DNA of 64,000 bases from Granulosicoccus sp047634635. Its GTDB lineage: Bacteria; Pseudomonadota; Gammaproteobacteria; Granulosicoccales; Granulosicoccaceae. Below the pieces are notes generated by a model that saw nothing but the letters and a program-made list of their open reading frames with translations, was not told the DNA's origin and did no database searches. The first letter of the stretch is position 1, and each line of letters begins with the position of its first letter. Positions 45,010 through 54,712 of the stretch are shown here, in pieces. The translations under genes and the position numbers were made by a program. The stretch is taken from NCBI GenBank assembly GCA_047634635.1, contig JBLIIE010000006.1, positions 1 through 64,000 on the forward strand. The letters run 5' to 3'.

Positions 45010-45207
45010 AGTCATGTTATTTGTGTATTTCACGTATTGTCATTTTTTGCTCTATCAAAAATGAAGATTTTCCTAGATAAATATTGCTGAACTTATTTTC
45101 ATCAATGTCTCCAACGATTTACATTACCGATGAAGACCAACATTGTCAGGACGTGTTTACTGGACGGTTTCAAGCTGGGCCTCTCTAAGTACAGACTTGT
45201 GCAACAG

Positions 45208-45630
45208 TCAGGGACTGACGAATACTTTCATCTGACTGGGTACTACCTGTGTGCCCATAGGATTATTGTGGTTTGCGGTACCATTTTGTCCAATCATGGA
45301 AGTCAGGTGCGCCACTGGACTTCCTTCAACCTTTACTTTCGAGCTGCCCTTCGTGAACTTAGCGGGTCCCTTGAATTTACTTGAGACAACACCGCCTGCC
45401 ACGCCAGGTTCATTACCGGAGGACATGCTGATCTCGGTTTTCTCTGTCGCCACTTTCTTGCCCATGATCTTGACCTTCTTGGCCAATGTGCCACCTTTGG
45501 CCTGTACCAACATTGCAATGTTAGGGTAGGGGACAGGGATGGGACCAGCGGGTGATGGAGTTTTGCAGACATCGGGAAAACAAACAGCCTGACCTGCAGC
45601 ATTTGTGGAAACTGGAAGCATAATAATCAC
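45208..45630 (-). CDS. PAAR-like DUF4150 spike-tip protein
   Basis: Predicted to sharpen the VgrG tip and to carry or recruit effectors. DUF4150 features are FPDVCKTPSPAGPIPVPYPN near the N-terminus, KVKIMGKKVATEKTEISMSSG and PAHLT-like SPVAHLTSMIGQNG. At 140 residues it is only the PAAR-like domain, with no C-terminal toxin. Overlaps the DUF3540 gene by four bases. Confidence 0.88.
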   Translation of the reverse strand: MIIMLPVSTNAAGQAVCFPDVCKTPSPAGPIPVPYPNIAMLVQAKGGTLAKKVKIMGKKVATEKTEISMSSGNEPGVAGGVVSSKFKGPAKFTKGSSKVKVEGSPVAHLTSMIGQNGTANHNNPMGTQVVPSQMKVFVSP

Positions 45631-46262
45631 CCAAGGTTTATTTTTTTACCATCTATGTTGACATCGTCACTAGCGCGCTGGTCTATACGCGTGGCTTTTA
45701 GCCGGTAACGCCCTTTGACTAAGTTGCGTATCTGACCTGATTTTACAGACAGAATACCTCTTACCGTTGTGCGTAGCGTATCAAAGTGTTGCACGGCAGA
45801 TTCGGCTACAACGCTTAGATGCTTTGTCTTCAAGTGAATGGAGGGAGCTTGCAGGCACATGCCATCACGTGAATTAAAACGTATCTGACCTCGTGCCTTA
45901 AACTCGATATCGCCGTGTGTTGCAATTGTCAGCGTGTCGCCCTGATTTAGCACACCAATGACGTACCAATGTTTCGGATTGCAGGCAATCAGCAATTCAT
46001 CGCCGGGTTTGGCGTCGTAGGGGTAGGCCAGTGCTACCGTTGCCCAAGCTGCCGTTTCTCCATCGTCAACGAGCAGCTGGTTTCCCGTGACCAGTTTAAC
46101 TGTCGCTGGGCGAATAGCATCAGAACCTGCACCGATTGGTTGTGTTGGGTCAGATCCTGTAAAATCGGAAGTGGAATGTGCGGTCGGTGATTCTTTCGCG
46201 CTTACTAACGCGCTTGTTAGATCTAAGCTTTCAGTGTTGTCCATATCCGTTTTGACTTTCAT
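45627..46262 (-). CDS. DUF3540 family T6SS-associated protein
   Basis: A 211-residue beta-rich protein whose middle matches the DUF3540 pattern: VKLVTGNQLLVDDGETAAWA, PGDELLIACN, YVIGVLNQG and repeated strands similar to the VgrG beta-helix (IEFKARGQIRFNSRDG, LRTTVRGILSVKSGQIR). Such proteins cluster with VgrG, DUF2169 and DUF4150 genes; the role is unknown, possibly in spike assembly. Start at ATG 46262 is supported by GAGGGG six bases upstream rather than the longer frame to 46298. Confidence 0.8.
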   Translation of the reverse strand: MKVKTDMDNTESLDLTSALVSAKESPTAHSTSDFTGSDPTQPIGAGSDAIRPATVKLVTGNQLLVDDGETAAWATVALAYPYDAKPGDELLIACNPKHWYVIGVLNQGDTLTIATHGDIEFKARGQIRFNSRDGMCLQAPSIHLKTKHLSVVAESAVQHFDTLRTTVRGILSVKSGQIRNLVKGRYRLKATRIDQRASDDVNIDGKKINLG

Positions 46263-46316
46263 AAAGTCCCCTCGTTTGCTTTTTATACCTAATAGCAATG
46301 TTTACTGCAGAAAACA

Positions 46317-48254
46317 TCACAAAGTTTCTACTGTACCAACGGGTTTCCAGGTCTCGCCTTTCAAGCGCTCGCCATCGGTATATCGAGTGTGTTCCAGCTG
46401 CGCGCCGCCCCAATGGGTTGCTGTATCACTGATGCCGTGTAAATTTGCACTAGTCAGATTCGCATCAGAGAAAGTCGCTTTGTCGAGCCTTGCGTATGAG
46501 AAGTCAGCATAGGCGAGCTGGCAGCCAGACAGGTCGCTGCCAGTTAGGTTGCACTGGTTAAAATTACCCGCTGTAATGTTGGCCAGTTTTAGTGATGTAC
46601 CAACAACACGGGCTGAATCAAAACTGGCAGCATCCATCTGGCAGAAACTTAAATTACCGTTTGTCAGGTTGCTTTGGTCGAACAGGGCTGCCCTGAGAGT
46701 GGCCCCACTAAAATTTCCGTCAGTAAGGTCTGCACGCGTAAAATCACAACCAGTGAGAATGGCATTTTGCATATTCACAGCCTGCAGGTTGGCATCGCTA
46801 AAGTCAGAATCGGTAAAGTCGTTGCCGCCAAGATTGGCTCCCATAAGTACGCTTTCGGTGAAATCACAAGCATTGAAAACGCATTGCTTGATCTGGATTA
46901 TCCGGAAATCAAGTGATGAAAAATCGGTTCTATGCACGTCACACTCGTTCATCCCGATGCTGTCGATGTTGGCTTTGTCAATGCTCACAGCTAGCCATTG
47001 ACACTTATCGAACACTGTCTTCTTCAAAACTGTCTCAGTGAAGTCTGTAGCTGTCATGGCACACTGGTTAAACCGGCTGAGCTTGAATGTGCAGTGCTGA
47101 AAATCTGTGTCATCTAGTTTGCATTGTTCAAATACGCTGGATACGAACTCACACTCAGTGAATTCGCATCCGCTTAGTGCCTTTTCGGTGAATCGTATAT
47201 TTGAAAAATTGCAATTTGAAAACTGAGCGCCACTCACGTTGGCATTGTCCATCAAGTCATCAGCAAATAGCGCATCACTTAGATCGGTTTCAACAAAGCT
47301 TGTTTTTTCGAAGTGGGAATTTGTCAGATTAGACTTTTTCAGTCTGGCCCTGTCGAAGCGAGTGTTATTCAGCTGGGCTTTTTGCAGGTTACAAGCTGCC
47401 ATAGAGCTGTCAGAAAAGTCGCAACCGGACAGATTTGTGTTGGAAAGATTTGCTCTATCGAACACGCATTCGATCATTTTGCTTTCATCTAAATTGCAGC
47501 CAATAAGGTTGGCGTCGGTGAAGTTGGCCTGCGGTAAGCAATGCCTGGACAAGTCTAGATTGGCTAAATTCGCCTTGTGGAATGAGGCTCCAGAGCACAT
47601 CTCTGGTAAAGATACAAGTGCCTGAAGGTCGCTGCCGTCAAAATTTAGAGACTGGCCCATTGAGGTTTGGAGATTAACTCCTGATAAAATGCAATCAGTA
47701 AAAGCGCAATAATCCATGGAGCATCGCTGATAAAGCGTTGTGTCGAACTGTGAGCCTTGAAATATTGAATCATCTAAGCAGGATTCGTTGAATTCGGCAT
47801 TGTGGATTTCGCATTCAGCCATTAAGGAGTCGGCAAATGCACCGCCATGGACTGATAGCCCGTGCAGTTGACACGCCAGCAGAACTGAACGTTCAACGGT
47901 GCATTGATTGAAGCGCGCAATTGTTATTTCTGAATCTATTATGGACGTATTAGTCATGCTGGTTGCGTTCAGTGTTAGCGTGTCGGCGTGGCACTCTATC
48001 CAGGTCATGTCATTACACTGACAATCATTGAACGTAACAGACTGAAGATCTGCAGATTTTAGGAAAGCACCAGCAAACCTGCATTTAAAAAATGTTACGT
48101 GGCGCAAACGTACATTTTCAAGGTGAGCATTGGAAAAATCGATATCGATGAAATTTTGGTCTTCGACTGACAAATCTCGTATCAGGTTATTAGACAAACC
48201 GTCAACTCGGCCAGCGGCCATATTGAATGTGTCTAGTGAGTCAACGATGTTCAT
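46317..48254 (-). CDS. Long pentapeptide-repeat protein of the VgrG island
   Basis: A 645-residue protein built almost entirely of pentapeptide repeats (A[D/N]Lxx-like, often with Phe or Leu at the centre), from about residue 35 to 620: examples are SNLTNSHFEK, ANLSNTNLSG and ANLQAVNMQNAILTGCDFTR. Such repeats fold as a right-handed four-sided beta-helix; ~29 coils of 20 residues would give a rod near 14 nm (estimate). Cysteine is unusually frequent at repeat positions. No signal peptide, no C-terminal toxin domain. Likely a T6SS spike or effector partner; inference. Confidence 0.85.
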   Translation of the reverse strand: MNIVDSLDTFNMAAGRVDGLSNNLIRDLSVEDQNFIDIDFSNAHLENVRLRHVTFFKCRFAGAFLKSADLQSVTFNDCQCNDMTWIECHADTLTLNATSMTNTSIIDSEITIARFNQCTVERSVLLACQLHGLSVHGGAFADSLMAECEIHNAEFNESCLDDSIFQGSQFDTTLYQRCSMDYCAFTDCILSGVNLQTSMGQSLNFDGSDLQALVSLPEMCSGASFHKANLANLDLSRHCLPQANFTDANLIGCNLDESKMIECVFDRANLSNTNLSGCDFSDSSMAACNLQKAQLNNTRFDRARLKKSNLTNSHFEKTSFVETDLSDALFADDLMDNANVSGAQFSNCNFSNIRFTEKALSGCEFTECEFVSSVFEQCKLDDTDFQHCTFKLSRFNQCAMTATDFTETVLKKTVFDKCQWLAVSIDKANIDSIGMNECDVHRTDFSSLDFRIIQIKQCVFNACDFTESVLMGANLGGNDFTDSDFSDANLQAVNMQNAILTGCDFTRADLTDGNFSGATLRAALFDQSNLTNGNLSFCQMDAASFDSARVVGTSLKLANITAGNFNQCNLTGSDLSGCQLAYADFSYARLDKATFSDANLTSANLHGISDTATHWGGAQLEHTRYTDGERLKGETWKPVGTVETL

Positions 48255-48323
48255 GAATGATCAATCATCTTTTTCGCATATCGACTCATTTTTGACAATT
48301 TTCTGCTCATAATATATTCGTAT

Positions 48324-50714
48324 TCATGAACGTATAAGTGCCAAAGTAGTGTTGGCATTGCGAAAATCCACCTCGCTCATTGAGGCGAACAGGAAGCTGG
48401 ACTGGTACAGATTGGAGGTACCGAAATCAACACGTTGTAGGGTCGCGTGGTCAAAGGAGGCACGAAGAAAATTGTTGTTGGTCAGAATACTGTCTTCGAT
48501 TTGTGAGCTGTTAAAGTCACAATCGATCAGGCTATTGGCCTGCAAGGTCGCTTGTCTCAAGCTGCAACCCTCGAGGCGTCCGTGGTCGAACACTGAGTCA
48601 CTGATGGTAATTCCGTCGCACGTGCAATCTTCCCACTGCGTGTTAGTGCAATCGGTTAAGGTAATCCGCGCTTTGTCAAAATGGGTGCTCGCTGAGAACT
48701 GACTATTGGTTACTATTGCCTTTTCAAAGCGAGCTTCGACCAGGCTTGATGTGGAAAAACTACATTGGTCCAGTGTTGCATTGAAAAAAGTCGCGTGTGA
48801 CAGGTTTACATTAGTGAATCCACAGCGGGTTAGTTGACAGTTGGAAAAATCAGTGTTCAACATGGTTGTGTCAGAAAATGTTGTGTACACACCCTCGCAG
48901 TTGGCGAGGCTGGTGTTCTCCATCGTGCAGTTGCTGAATTCGGTATCGTTTAGTGTAGCGCCCTGTAGATTTACGGTGTGAAATTGGCTGCCCTCGAATT
49001 GAGCATCGTTAAGCATGGCACCGTTCAGGTTTACTCTTTCGAAACGGGTGTTGCTAAAGTCTGTATCCGCAAGAATAGCATTTGATAAGTCAGTGTCCTT
49101 AATCACGCAATTTTTCAGACTGCAGCTGGACAAGTCGAGACCGTTGAAGTTCACGGACACCAGCTCCAGATTGTCCAGATTAGTGTCGTGCAATGATCGG
49201 TTGACGGCAAGATAAGCTTGCAGGCTTTCAGCGGTCCATATCTGCTTGTCCGGTTCACTGATCTCTTCTACCAAGTGGTCCATTTCGGCCATGGCTTTTA
49301 CGACAGTGGCATTCTCTGCAGCTATAGCTGTTTCTGTGTCAAATTGTAGCGCTGACCTCTCTGGCAATTCCTGTATGGGTTTGTGACTGTGGCTAGTATC
49401 ATTAGCAAGTGTTGTGTTCTGGTCATCTAGGAATTGTTCACTGTTGACGATGCGGTGCTGCTGTGGAGTCAGTGAAGTGTCCTCGTCTTTCTCTGAACTA
49501 GCTCGCAACTCATCAAATTCGAGATTCATGTTCACGAACTCCTGCTCCATCTTGGCAATGCTCGTTGTGAAGCGAGCATTTGCAGCAGCAGTTTTCTTGG
49601 CCTCCAGTGCGTCCAGGTCCATGTCCTCTTTGTCGCTGTAGGTAAGTATTTCGTGCATATCAGAGGCGTGTTGTTGAACTGCTTGCTGTGGTGCTGCCAA
49701 GGGTTCTCGAGTTAGGTAGACATGATCGACCTCCTTTAGCTTGGGCGAATCGACCGCTGCAATGCCGCGCCATACAAGAGTCACTTTATCCTGTTCCAGA
49801 TCTATCCAGAGCGTGTCTAGATTCATGCTGACTTCTCGAAAGTCTCTTCCGCTGTTAGCGTCGGCTTGCTCGAGAAACAGTCGTACACGCTCACCTGGCA
49901 GGCGAGTATTCAGTTGTGCGTACTCGCGATGCAAGTTCAGGATCTTCAGTGATTCATCGCCCTTGAGATAGCCTTCCACTTGTTGATCGTATGGTGCTGA
50001 GTTAAAAAAATTCCATTGAAAATCATCAGGTACCCAAGGCCATCGATGTTGCAACCATTCATCGTCATAGGTTCCGATCATCGACATTCGTACCGCAGCG
50101 TTGTATCGGTGTGGTCCAAATCCGACCGGTTTTATTGGCTGATTCATCGAACTTAGGAGAGTGTTCGGCTCCAAGATATTTGGTACCGGATGGTCAGCAA
50201 TGTCTTGCTTAGCATCGGGCTCGTTTTCGTGGTGTCCTTTGCCGTCACGATTAAAATCAAACCCTGGGCCACCGTAGCTGTTTCCATAATGAATAGGCAT
50301 ACGTGTAAAGGGTGATGGGTCACTGGGCTCGTGCTCCCCGCCGGAGGTGTTTAGCCAGACCCTTTCACCCCAGACCGTTAAGTGCTTGGATACGTCGCCG
50401 ACTTTCACTCCGACCTGACAAGAGCCTGTGGGTTTTGCATCAGGAGAATATGCGCAGGCTTGTAATAATATATCTGTGGAGGGTTTGAAGGGGGCGAAGT
50501 CTGAACTGTAGTAAACGCCTTTGCCTTTATCAGATTTGAATTCAATATCACCACATAGCAAATCTGGTTCATCGGCATAGGGTCTGGTAATCTGGCTCGG
50601 TTCCAATTGATAGGATGCTTTGGCAATGAACGTAGCCTGTATGTGGTCCTTGGCTGTCAAGTTGACGATGTAGCCAAACGACAAAGCATCGGCTTCTGTA
50701 TTGATAAGTTTCAT
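48324..50714 (-). CDS. DUF2169 protein fused to pentapeptide repeats
   Basis: The N-terminal ~330 residues match DUF2169 (ATFIAKASYQLEPSQ, LLCGDIEFKSDKGKGVYYSS, SDFAPFKPSTDILLQACAYS, LTVWGERVW, FGPHRYNAAVRMSM). A coiled-coil-like linker with several acidic residues (about 345-480) leads to a pentapeptide-repeat rod (about 500-790). DUF2169 proteins accompany VgrG and DUF4150 genes and are thought to act as adaptors for loading onto the spike. Its repeats resemble those of the next gene, suggesting the two proteins stack or are related. Confidence 0.87.
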   Translation of the reverse strand: MKLINTEADALSFGYIVNLTAKDHIQATFIAKASYQLEPSQITRPYADEPDLLCGDIEFKSDKGKGVYYSSDFAPFKPSTDILLQACAYSPDAKPTGSCQVGVKVGDVSKHLTVWGERVWLNTSGGEHEPSDPSPFTRMPIHYGNSYGGPGFDFNRDGKGHHENEPDAKQDIADHPVPNILEPNTLLSSMNQPIKPVGFGPHRYNAAVRMSMIGTYDDEWLQHRWPWVPDDFQWNFFNSAPYDQQVEGYLKGDESLKILNLHREYAQLNTRLPGERVRLFLEQADANSGRDFREVSMNLDTLWIDLEQDKVTLVWRGIAAVDSPKLKEVDHVYLTREPLAAPQQAVQQHASDMHEILTYSDKEDMDLDALEAKKTAAANARFTTSIAKMEQEFVNMNLEFDELRASSEKDEDTSLTPQQHRIVNSEQFLDDQNTTLANDTSHSHKPIQELPERSALQFDTETAIAAENATVVKAMAEMDHLVEEISEPDKQIWTAESLQAYLAVNRSLHDTNLDNLELVSVNFNGLDLSSCSLKNCVIKDTDLSNAILADTDFSNTRFERVNLNGAMLNDAQFEGSQFHTVNLQGATLNDTEFSNCTMENTSLANCEGVYTTFSDTTMLNTDFSNCQLTRCGFTNVNLSHATFFNATLDQCSFSTSSLVEARFEKAIVTNSQFSASTHFDKARITLTDCTNTQWEDCTCDGITISDSVFDHGRLEGCSLRQATLQANSLIDCDFNSSQIEDSILTNNNFLRASFDHATLQRVDFGTSNLYQSSFLFASMSEVDFRNANTTLALIRS

Positions 50715-50740
50715 TCGATTACTTTCACCGATATACTTAA

Positions 50741-52891
50741 CTATTTTATGACCAATGTGTTGTTGTTAAATGCCACTTTCATTGCGTCGGTTTTAACCTC
50801 ATCCGCTTTCAACCTATATTTATCGGCTTTGGTTTGCATCTTTTCAGCTTTTGTCTCCATTTTTCTGCATTTGATAAAATTGCTGTGTGATTCTGAAATG
50901 ATGCCCTCATCAGCTTTTAGCCGATACTCTTTCGCTTCCGTTCTGGCTTCGCCTGCGATTTTTTCGTCTTTATTTGACTTGCAAGTAAGTTTGTATTCTT
51001 CGGCTACAGTCTGAGTCAGCTTGAATTGCTGCATTAGCGTAGGCGCTTTGATGTTTTTAATATCGCCAACAAGACTGTACTCCTTGGCTTTGTCGTGAGT
51101 GAACTTACGACCTTCAATGACTTCGGTTTTCGTGCCCTTGAAATTTGCCATAGCACGTCCTCGAATAATATCCGTTGTGGCACCAACTACCACGGAAGTC
51201 TTGAAACCTCCGATAAACTCGGATGTCCAGCCCAGTGTCGTGCTGTGTTTCCATCCAGCGAATACGTTTGTAAGATCTCCGCCGACATCGACTGTCATAT
51301 TACCGCGAATGGATGTTGTCCAATCAGCTAATGAATCCATTTTGAAATCACTCTCCGAAAATAGTGACCAGCTATTGCCTAGAACCATCTTGGTCTTATG
51401 AGTTGGGCAATACAAGCTAATGGTCTGGCTACCTTCTTTGCCTTCCATGATGATTTTGTTCCCACCATGATCAGACCAGATACTCTGTGTTTTCTTATCG
51501 GGTAGCGAAGCCGGTGGCATGTTGGTTTCGTTGTATACACGTCCAGTTATAATTGGTCTGTCCGGATCGCCCTCAAGGTGCTCCACAATCACTTCATGTC
51601 CAACATGCGGGACGGTTTGCCAGCCCCATTCCTGACCGGCCCAGTTTTGAGATACACGCACCCAGCAAGAACTACTTTCATCAGATTTGCCGTAACGATC
51701 CCAGTGAAACTGCACTTTAACTCGGCCATATTCATCGGTATGAATTTTACCGGTACCAACTACTGTGGCGGTTTGAGGTCCTTGCACGATGGGTTGGGGC
51801 GTGTACCGTTTTGGCCTGAATGGCACTTTGCTGTCCATGGTGACGATGTGCGTTTTCACGTCCAGGTCGTCGCTTTGGTTTGAGCTGATGTAATGATTGT
51901 TTTCAACGATGCAATTGGCCTCCAAAATAAGGTATTCCTTGTTTTGATCGTCTCTGGGGAAGTCGGTAAGTTCGAACAGATTGCCTGGAGAAAGCCCTGC
52001 CACGTTGCCACTAGCGCTATAAGACTCAAACTGCGCTTGCTGTGCTTCCATGAGGATACGTGCGTAGTTTTCGCCGTCACTAACATCCTTGTATTCACCA
52101 GGATAGTCGTATGTTTCGTATTCGGCGTGCGCATGGTTACCAGGCATACTCGACTGTGCTTTCAGTGAGACTTTTGGGGTGGTGAAGTTAAAGTCGTTGA
52201 TAACTGTATTGCCCGTCTGAATCTGTCGGGATACGCGCCAGTCACTCAGATGATCTCGCTTCCGATTTAATTCGTTACCTGGTGGGAAATAGGGTATTGA
52301 TTCATAGCCTGTCGCAGCGCTGTGCGAACTATAGTTGTCACCCAGGACAAGTGTGTGTTTGTCTTTGTCGTGTAGGAAGTAATAAAAGATGCCTTCCTGC
52401 TCCATAAGGCGGGAGACAAAGTTGTAGCCACTTTCGCGATACTGCACACAGTATTCCCATTCTCGGTAGGTATCGTACAAACGGTTATTGAAGTCGGTAA
52501 AACCGAAATCACGAAACACTTGCTCAATGATGCCAGGGACAGTCATATTCTGGAAAATGCGACAGTCGCTTGTACGAGTTAGAAACCACAACCATGGAGT
52601 TAGAGTGGCACGATACAAGAAGAAATTATCTTCATTGCCAACGTATGAAAACTGGGTGACGAAGCCGTTGAAAAAACGCACATCGTTGTTGATAGTAAGA
52701 ACTTCAACGGTAGAATTTTGACCCAACAAGCTAGACAAGTCGATATTAGGATTTTCGCTTAGTAGCTCTAGTTCATAGCTAAAGACAGTGCTGATGCTTT
52801 CGCTGGCATGCATGCGTTGCAGCAGAAGTTCATCGGGCCCCAGTGGGTTGTTAAACTGCGCGATTCTATTTTTTTGAGTTGCGGTGGTCAT
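50741..52891 (-). CDS. vgrG: T6SS spike protein VgrG (TssI)
   Basis: Trimeric spike at the tip of the Hcp tube. The gp27-like part shows FSYELELLSENPNIDLSSLL (split), RFFNGFVTQFSYVG, EYCVQYRESGYNFVSRLMEQ and EGIFYYF; the gp5-like part shows VVGTGKIHTDEYGRVKVQFH, CWVRVSQNWAGQEWGWQTVP and DPDRPIITGRVYN. The C-terminal ~110 residues form a Lys/Glu/Ala-rich stretch with YRLKADE occurring twice, a probable coiled coil and not a toxin. Start set at the ATG at 52891; the frame runs to 52984. Confidence 0.95.
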   Translation of the reverse strand: MTTATQKNRIAQFNNPLGPDELLLQRMHASESISTVFSYELELLSENPNIDLSSLLGQNSTVEVLTINNDVRFFNGFVTQFSYVGNEDNFFLYRATLTPWLWFLTRTSDCRIFQNMTVPGIIEQVFRDFGFTDFNNRLYDTYREWEYCVQYRESGYNFVSRLMEQEGIFYYFLHDKDKHTLVLGDNYSSHSAATGYESIPYFPPGNELNRKRDHLSDWRVSRQIQTGNTVINDFNFTTPKVSLKAQSSMPGNHAHAEYETYDYPGEYKDVSDGENYARILMEAQQAQFESYSASGNVAGLSPGNLFELTDFPRDDQNKEYLILEANCIVENNHYISSNQSDDLDVKTHIVTMDSKVPFRPKRYTPQPIVQGPQTATVVGTGKIHTDEYGRVKVQFHWDRYGKSDESSSCWVRVSQNWAGQEWGWQTVPHVGHEVIVEHLEGDPDRPIITGRVYNETNMPPASLPDKKTQSIWSDHGGNKIIMEGKEGSQTISLYCPTHKTKMVLGNSWSLFSESDFKMDSLADWTTSIRGNMTVDVGGDLTNVFAGWKHSTTLGWTSEFIGGFKTSVVVGATTDIIRGRAMANFKGTKTEVIEGRKFTHDKAKEYSLVGDIKNIKAPTLMQQFKLTQTVAEEYKLTCKSNKDEKIAGEARTEAKEYRLKADEGIISESHSNFIKCRKMETKAEKMQTKADKYRLKADEVKTDAMKVAFNNNTLVIK

Positions 52892-53256
52892 AGAGCAATT
52901 CTCACGGATCAACAGAGATCTATCTCCGGAACGGTAGCTCAGCGTCTGCTCGCGGTCAATAGTAACGTCTGCTAATGGTTGCACCAGTTCCCTTCAGACG
53001 TGAAGGGGTATACCTCGATAAAGGGTGGCTTTGAATAGTTACTTCAGCACCTTAAGTCTCGACAGATGGAAGCCTGTGTAAATCACTCGCATGTTTAGCG
53101 GTAATATTCCCCAGAGGACCTTCAATGGATATTGCCACTACTGAAAAACTGCGGTGTTATTTCAAAAGTAACATGATCCTTCGATATTTCAAATAGTTAC
53201 TGCAACTCTGCTGCTAACGGATTGTGCAGGGATTTGGTAAAAGAGTGTGCTCAGCG
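52892..53256. other. Gap upstream of vgrG
   Basis: No gene recognised. A ten-base direct repeat AATAGTTACT occurs at 53034-53043 and 53192-53201. It lies upstream of vgrG on its own strand and could hold its promoter; none was clear. Confidence 0.35.
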
Positions 53257-54162
53257 TCAATTGCTTGTAGAGTCGTTGTTGCTGGTAGGTTCAGTATCGC
53301 TCGTAGCTTCATCATCGCCGGTGAGTTCAACATCGTAAAGAGGTTCCGCATCCGAAGCTTCATTGTTGCATTGAGCAAGTTCAGACAGCGTCTGTTCAAA
53401 CGTATCTAGACTCAGTTCCATCACATGCGTGTCCGCTGATGAGAGCTGAGGTACATATCCAAACGCCACTGCTAAGGTGGTGCCTGAGCGCATGGCTGAC
53501 ACCAAACGATCGTAGCTATCCTCCACAACTGCCGTCAGCACATTGAAAAAACTATCGAATGCGATCGGGAATCCAGCATCGATGAGAAACCCGGTTTCTA
53601 AAGCATCAGGATCAAAAGTGGCGTCAGTTCTTAGGAAAACAGTTTTTTCGGTGACGATGATAGAGACAAACGTATCCAATGTGCCGTTGCGAACCATGAT
53701 GGGTGTTGAGACCACAGCGCACAAAGGTGATCCGTCCATCGGGCTGGGGTAGTTCTGTAGTTTCCAGACAGAACTGTCATCAGAAGTCTGGCCGATGGCT
53801 ATTTGGGTTACTACGGGTGAGGAGGACAGTGTCCGATCTTGCGTGTCGGTTTCATCGCTTAATGCAACGCTATTTTCGGAAGCGAAGTAAAGAGCGTCCT
53901 GTTCCTGTTGTCTTTTAAGTGTCACAGCGGCTCGGTCGGATTCCAGTTTTTGAAGCTTTTGCTCTACCTTGAATTCTGCAGCACGCCGACGCTCTTCTTG
54001 TACTTGTGCATCAATTATTTCATTTTCGAGCCTCGCGTAGCGATCTACTTCTAAGTCGCGAGTGACTCCTTTATCAGCGCACGCGCTCAAGAAAAGCGCC
54101 ATGCACAATAACAAGGATGAGCTTTTGAACGGCGAGTTTTTAGGGTAGGCGCGATGATTCAT
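53257..54162 (-). CDS. Hypothetical lipoprotein upstream of VgrG
   Basis: Lipoprotein of 301 residues: SSLLLCMALFLSACADKG gives a clear lipobox, followed by a charged coiled-coil-like segment (DRYARLENEIIDAQVQEERR onward, about residues 40-90) and a globular part with two cysteines (SPLCAVVSTPIMVRNG, LAQCNNEASD). The last ~25 residues are acidic Asp/Glu/Thr/Ser repeats. Start taken at ATG 54162, since residues before it lack signal character. Family not recognised; reads toward vgrG, so it may belong to that island. Confidence 0.6.
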   Translation of the reverse strand: MNHRAYPKNSPFKSSSLLLCMALFLSACADKGVTRDLEVDRYARLENEIIDAQVQEERRRAAEFKVEQKLQKLESDRAAVTLKRQQEQDALYFASENSVALSDETDTQDRTLSSSPVVTQIAIGQTSDDSSVWKLQNYPSPMDGSPLCAVVSTPIMVRNGTLDTFVSIIVTEKTVFLRTDATFDPDALETGFLIDAGFPIAFDSFFNVLTAVVEDSYDRLVSAMRSGTTLAVAFGYVPQLSSADTHVMELSLDTFEQTLSELAQCNNEASDAEPLYDVELTGDDEATSDTEPTSNNDSTSN

Positions 54163-54712
54163 ACAGCAGCTCCGAATTTGTGTAGAAACTGACAATGGAG
54201 GGCTTGTCAATCGAGATGAGTACCTGGGCCAAGTGTAGCAGGGAGAATGAGTATGCCAGGCGCTTAAGCACAGTGCGAAACCGATAGGACATTCGAAATG
54301 ATTGTTCATCTTGCGCTGATATTCAGTGGTTGAGCATTGCGCGGAGTATAAGTTGGCTGAAGGTTTGGTAAATATTCACAATAGCAGTGTGCATCATGGA
54401 CAGGGCTGACAGTAGTCTGGGGTTACTGTGAAGCCTGTGACATTCGTTTGGTGGTTGAGTCAGGACAGTTTTCGGACTCTGTTAGAGTGCGTTTTTGTGC
54501 AATCTAGCGTCACATACATCGGTAACGAAATCAGTTAGATACCATGAGAATTCCGAGTGAATCAGCCAATTAGATGGCGGTGTGGCGCAGGTTGGTGTGT
54601 TAACAATACCTCCAGTTGGATAGTATGAAATAGGGTCGTGGGCCCACATATCAATGAATAGTTAGCCAGCTACGAGTTTCCGTTGGTTTAATGAACTCTA
54701 GGTGATGTTGTC
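54163..54712. other. Intergenic region upstream of the cytochrome block
   Basis: No gene recognised in ~550 bases. Its last ~125 bases resemble the region before the second cytochrome gene (GGTGTGTTAACAA here against GGTGTATTAACAA there), so the duplicated unit includes upstream control sequence. Confidence 0.45.

Noticed and set aside
46549..47625. Long plus-strand ORFs opposite the pentapeptide gene
   Set aside because: They are side effects of the 15-bp repeat periodicity, which keeps antisense frames open; composition is Ser/Leu/Lys repeats with no domain.
44057..54162. Toxin-immunity pair in the VgrG island
   Set aside because: Each ORF was read for nuclease, lipase, amidase, ADP-ribosyltransferase and pore motifs; none was found. 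This does not exclude a new toxin family.
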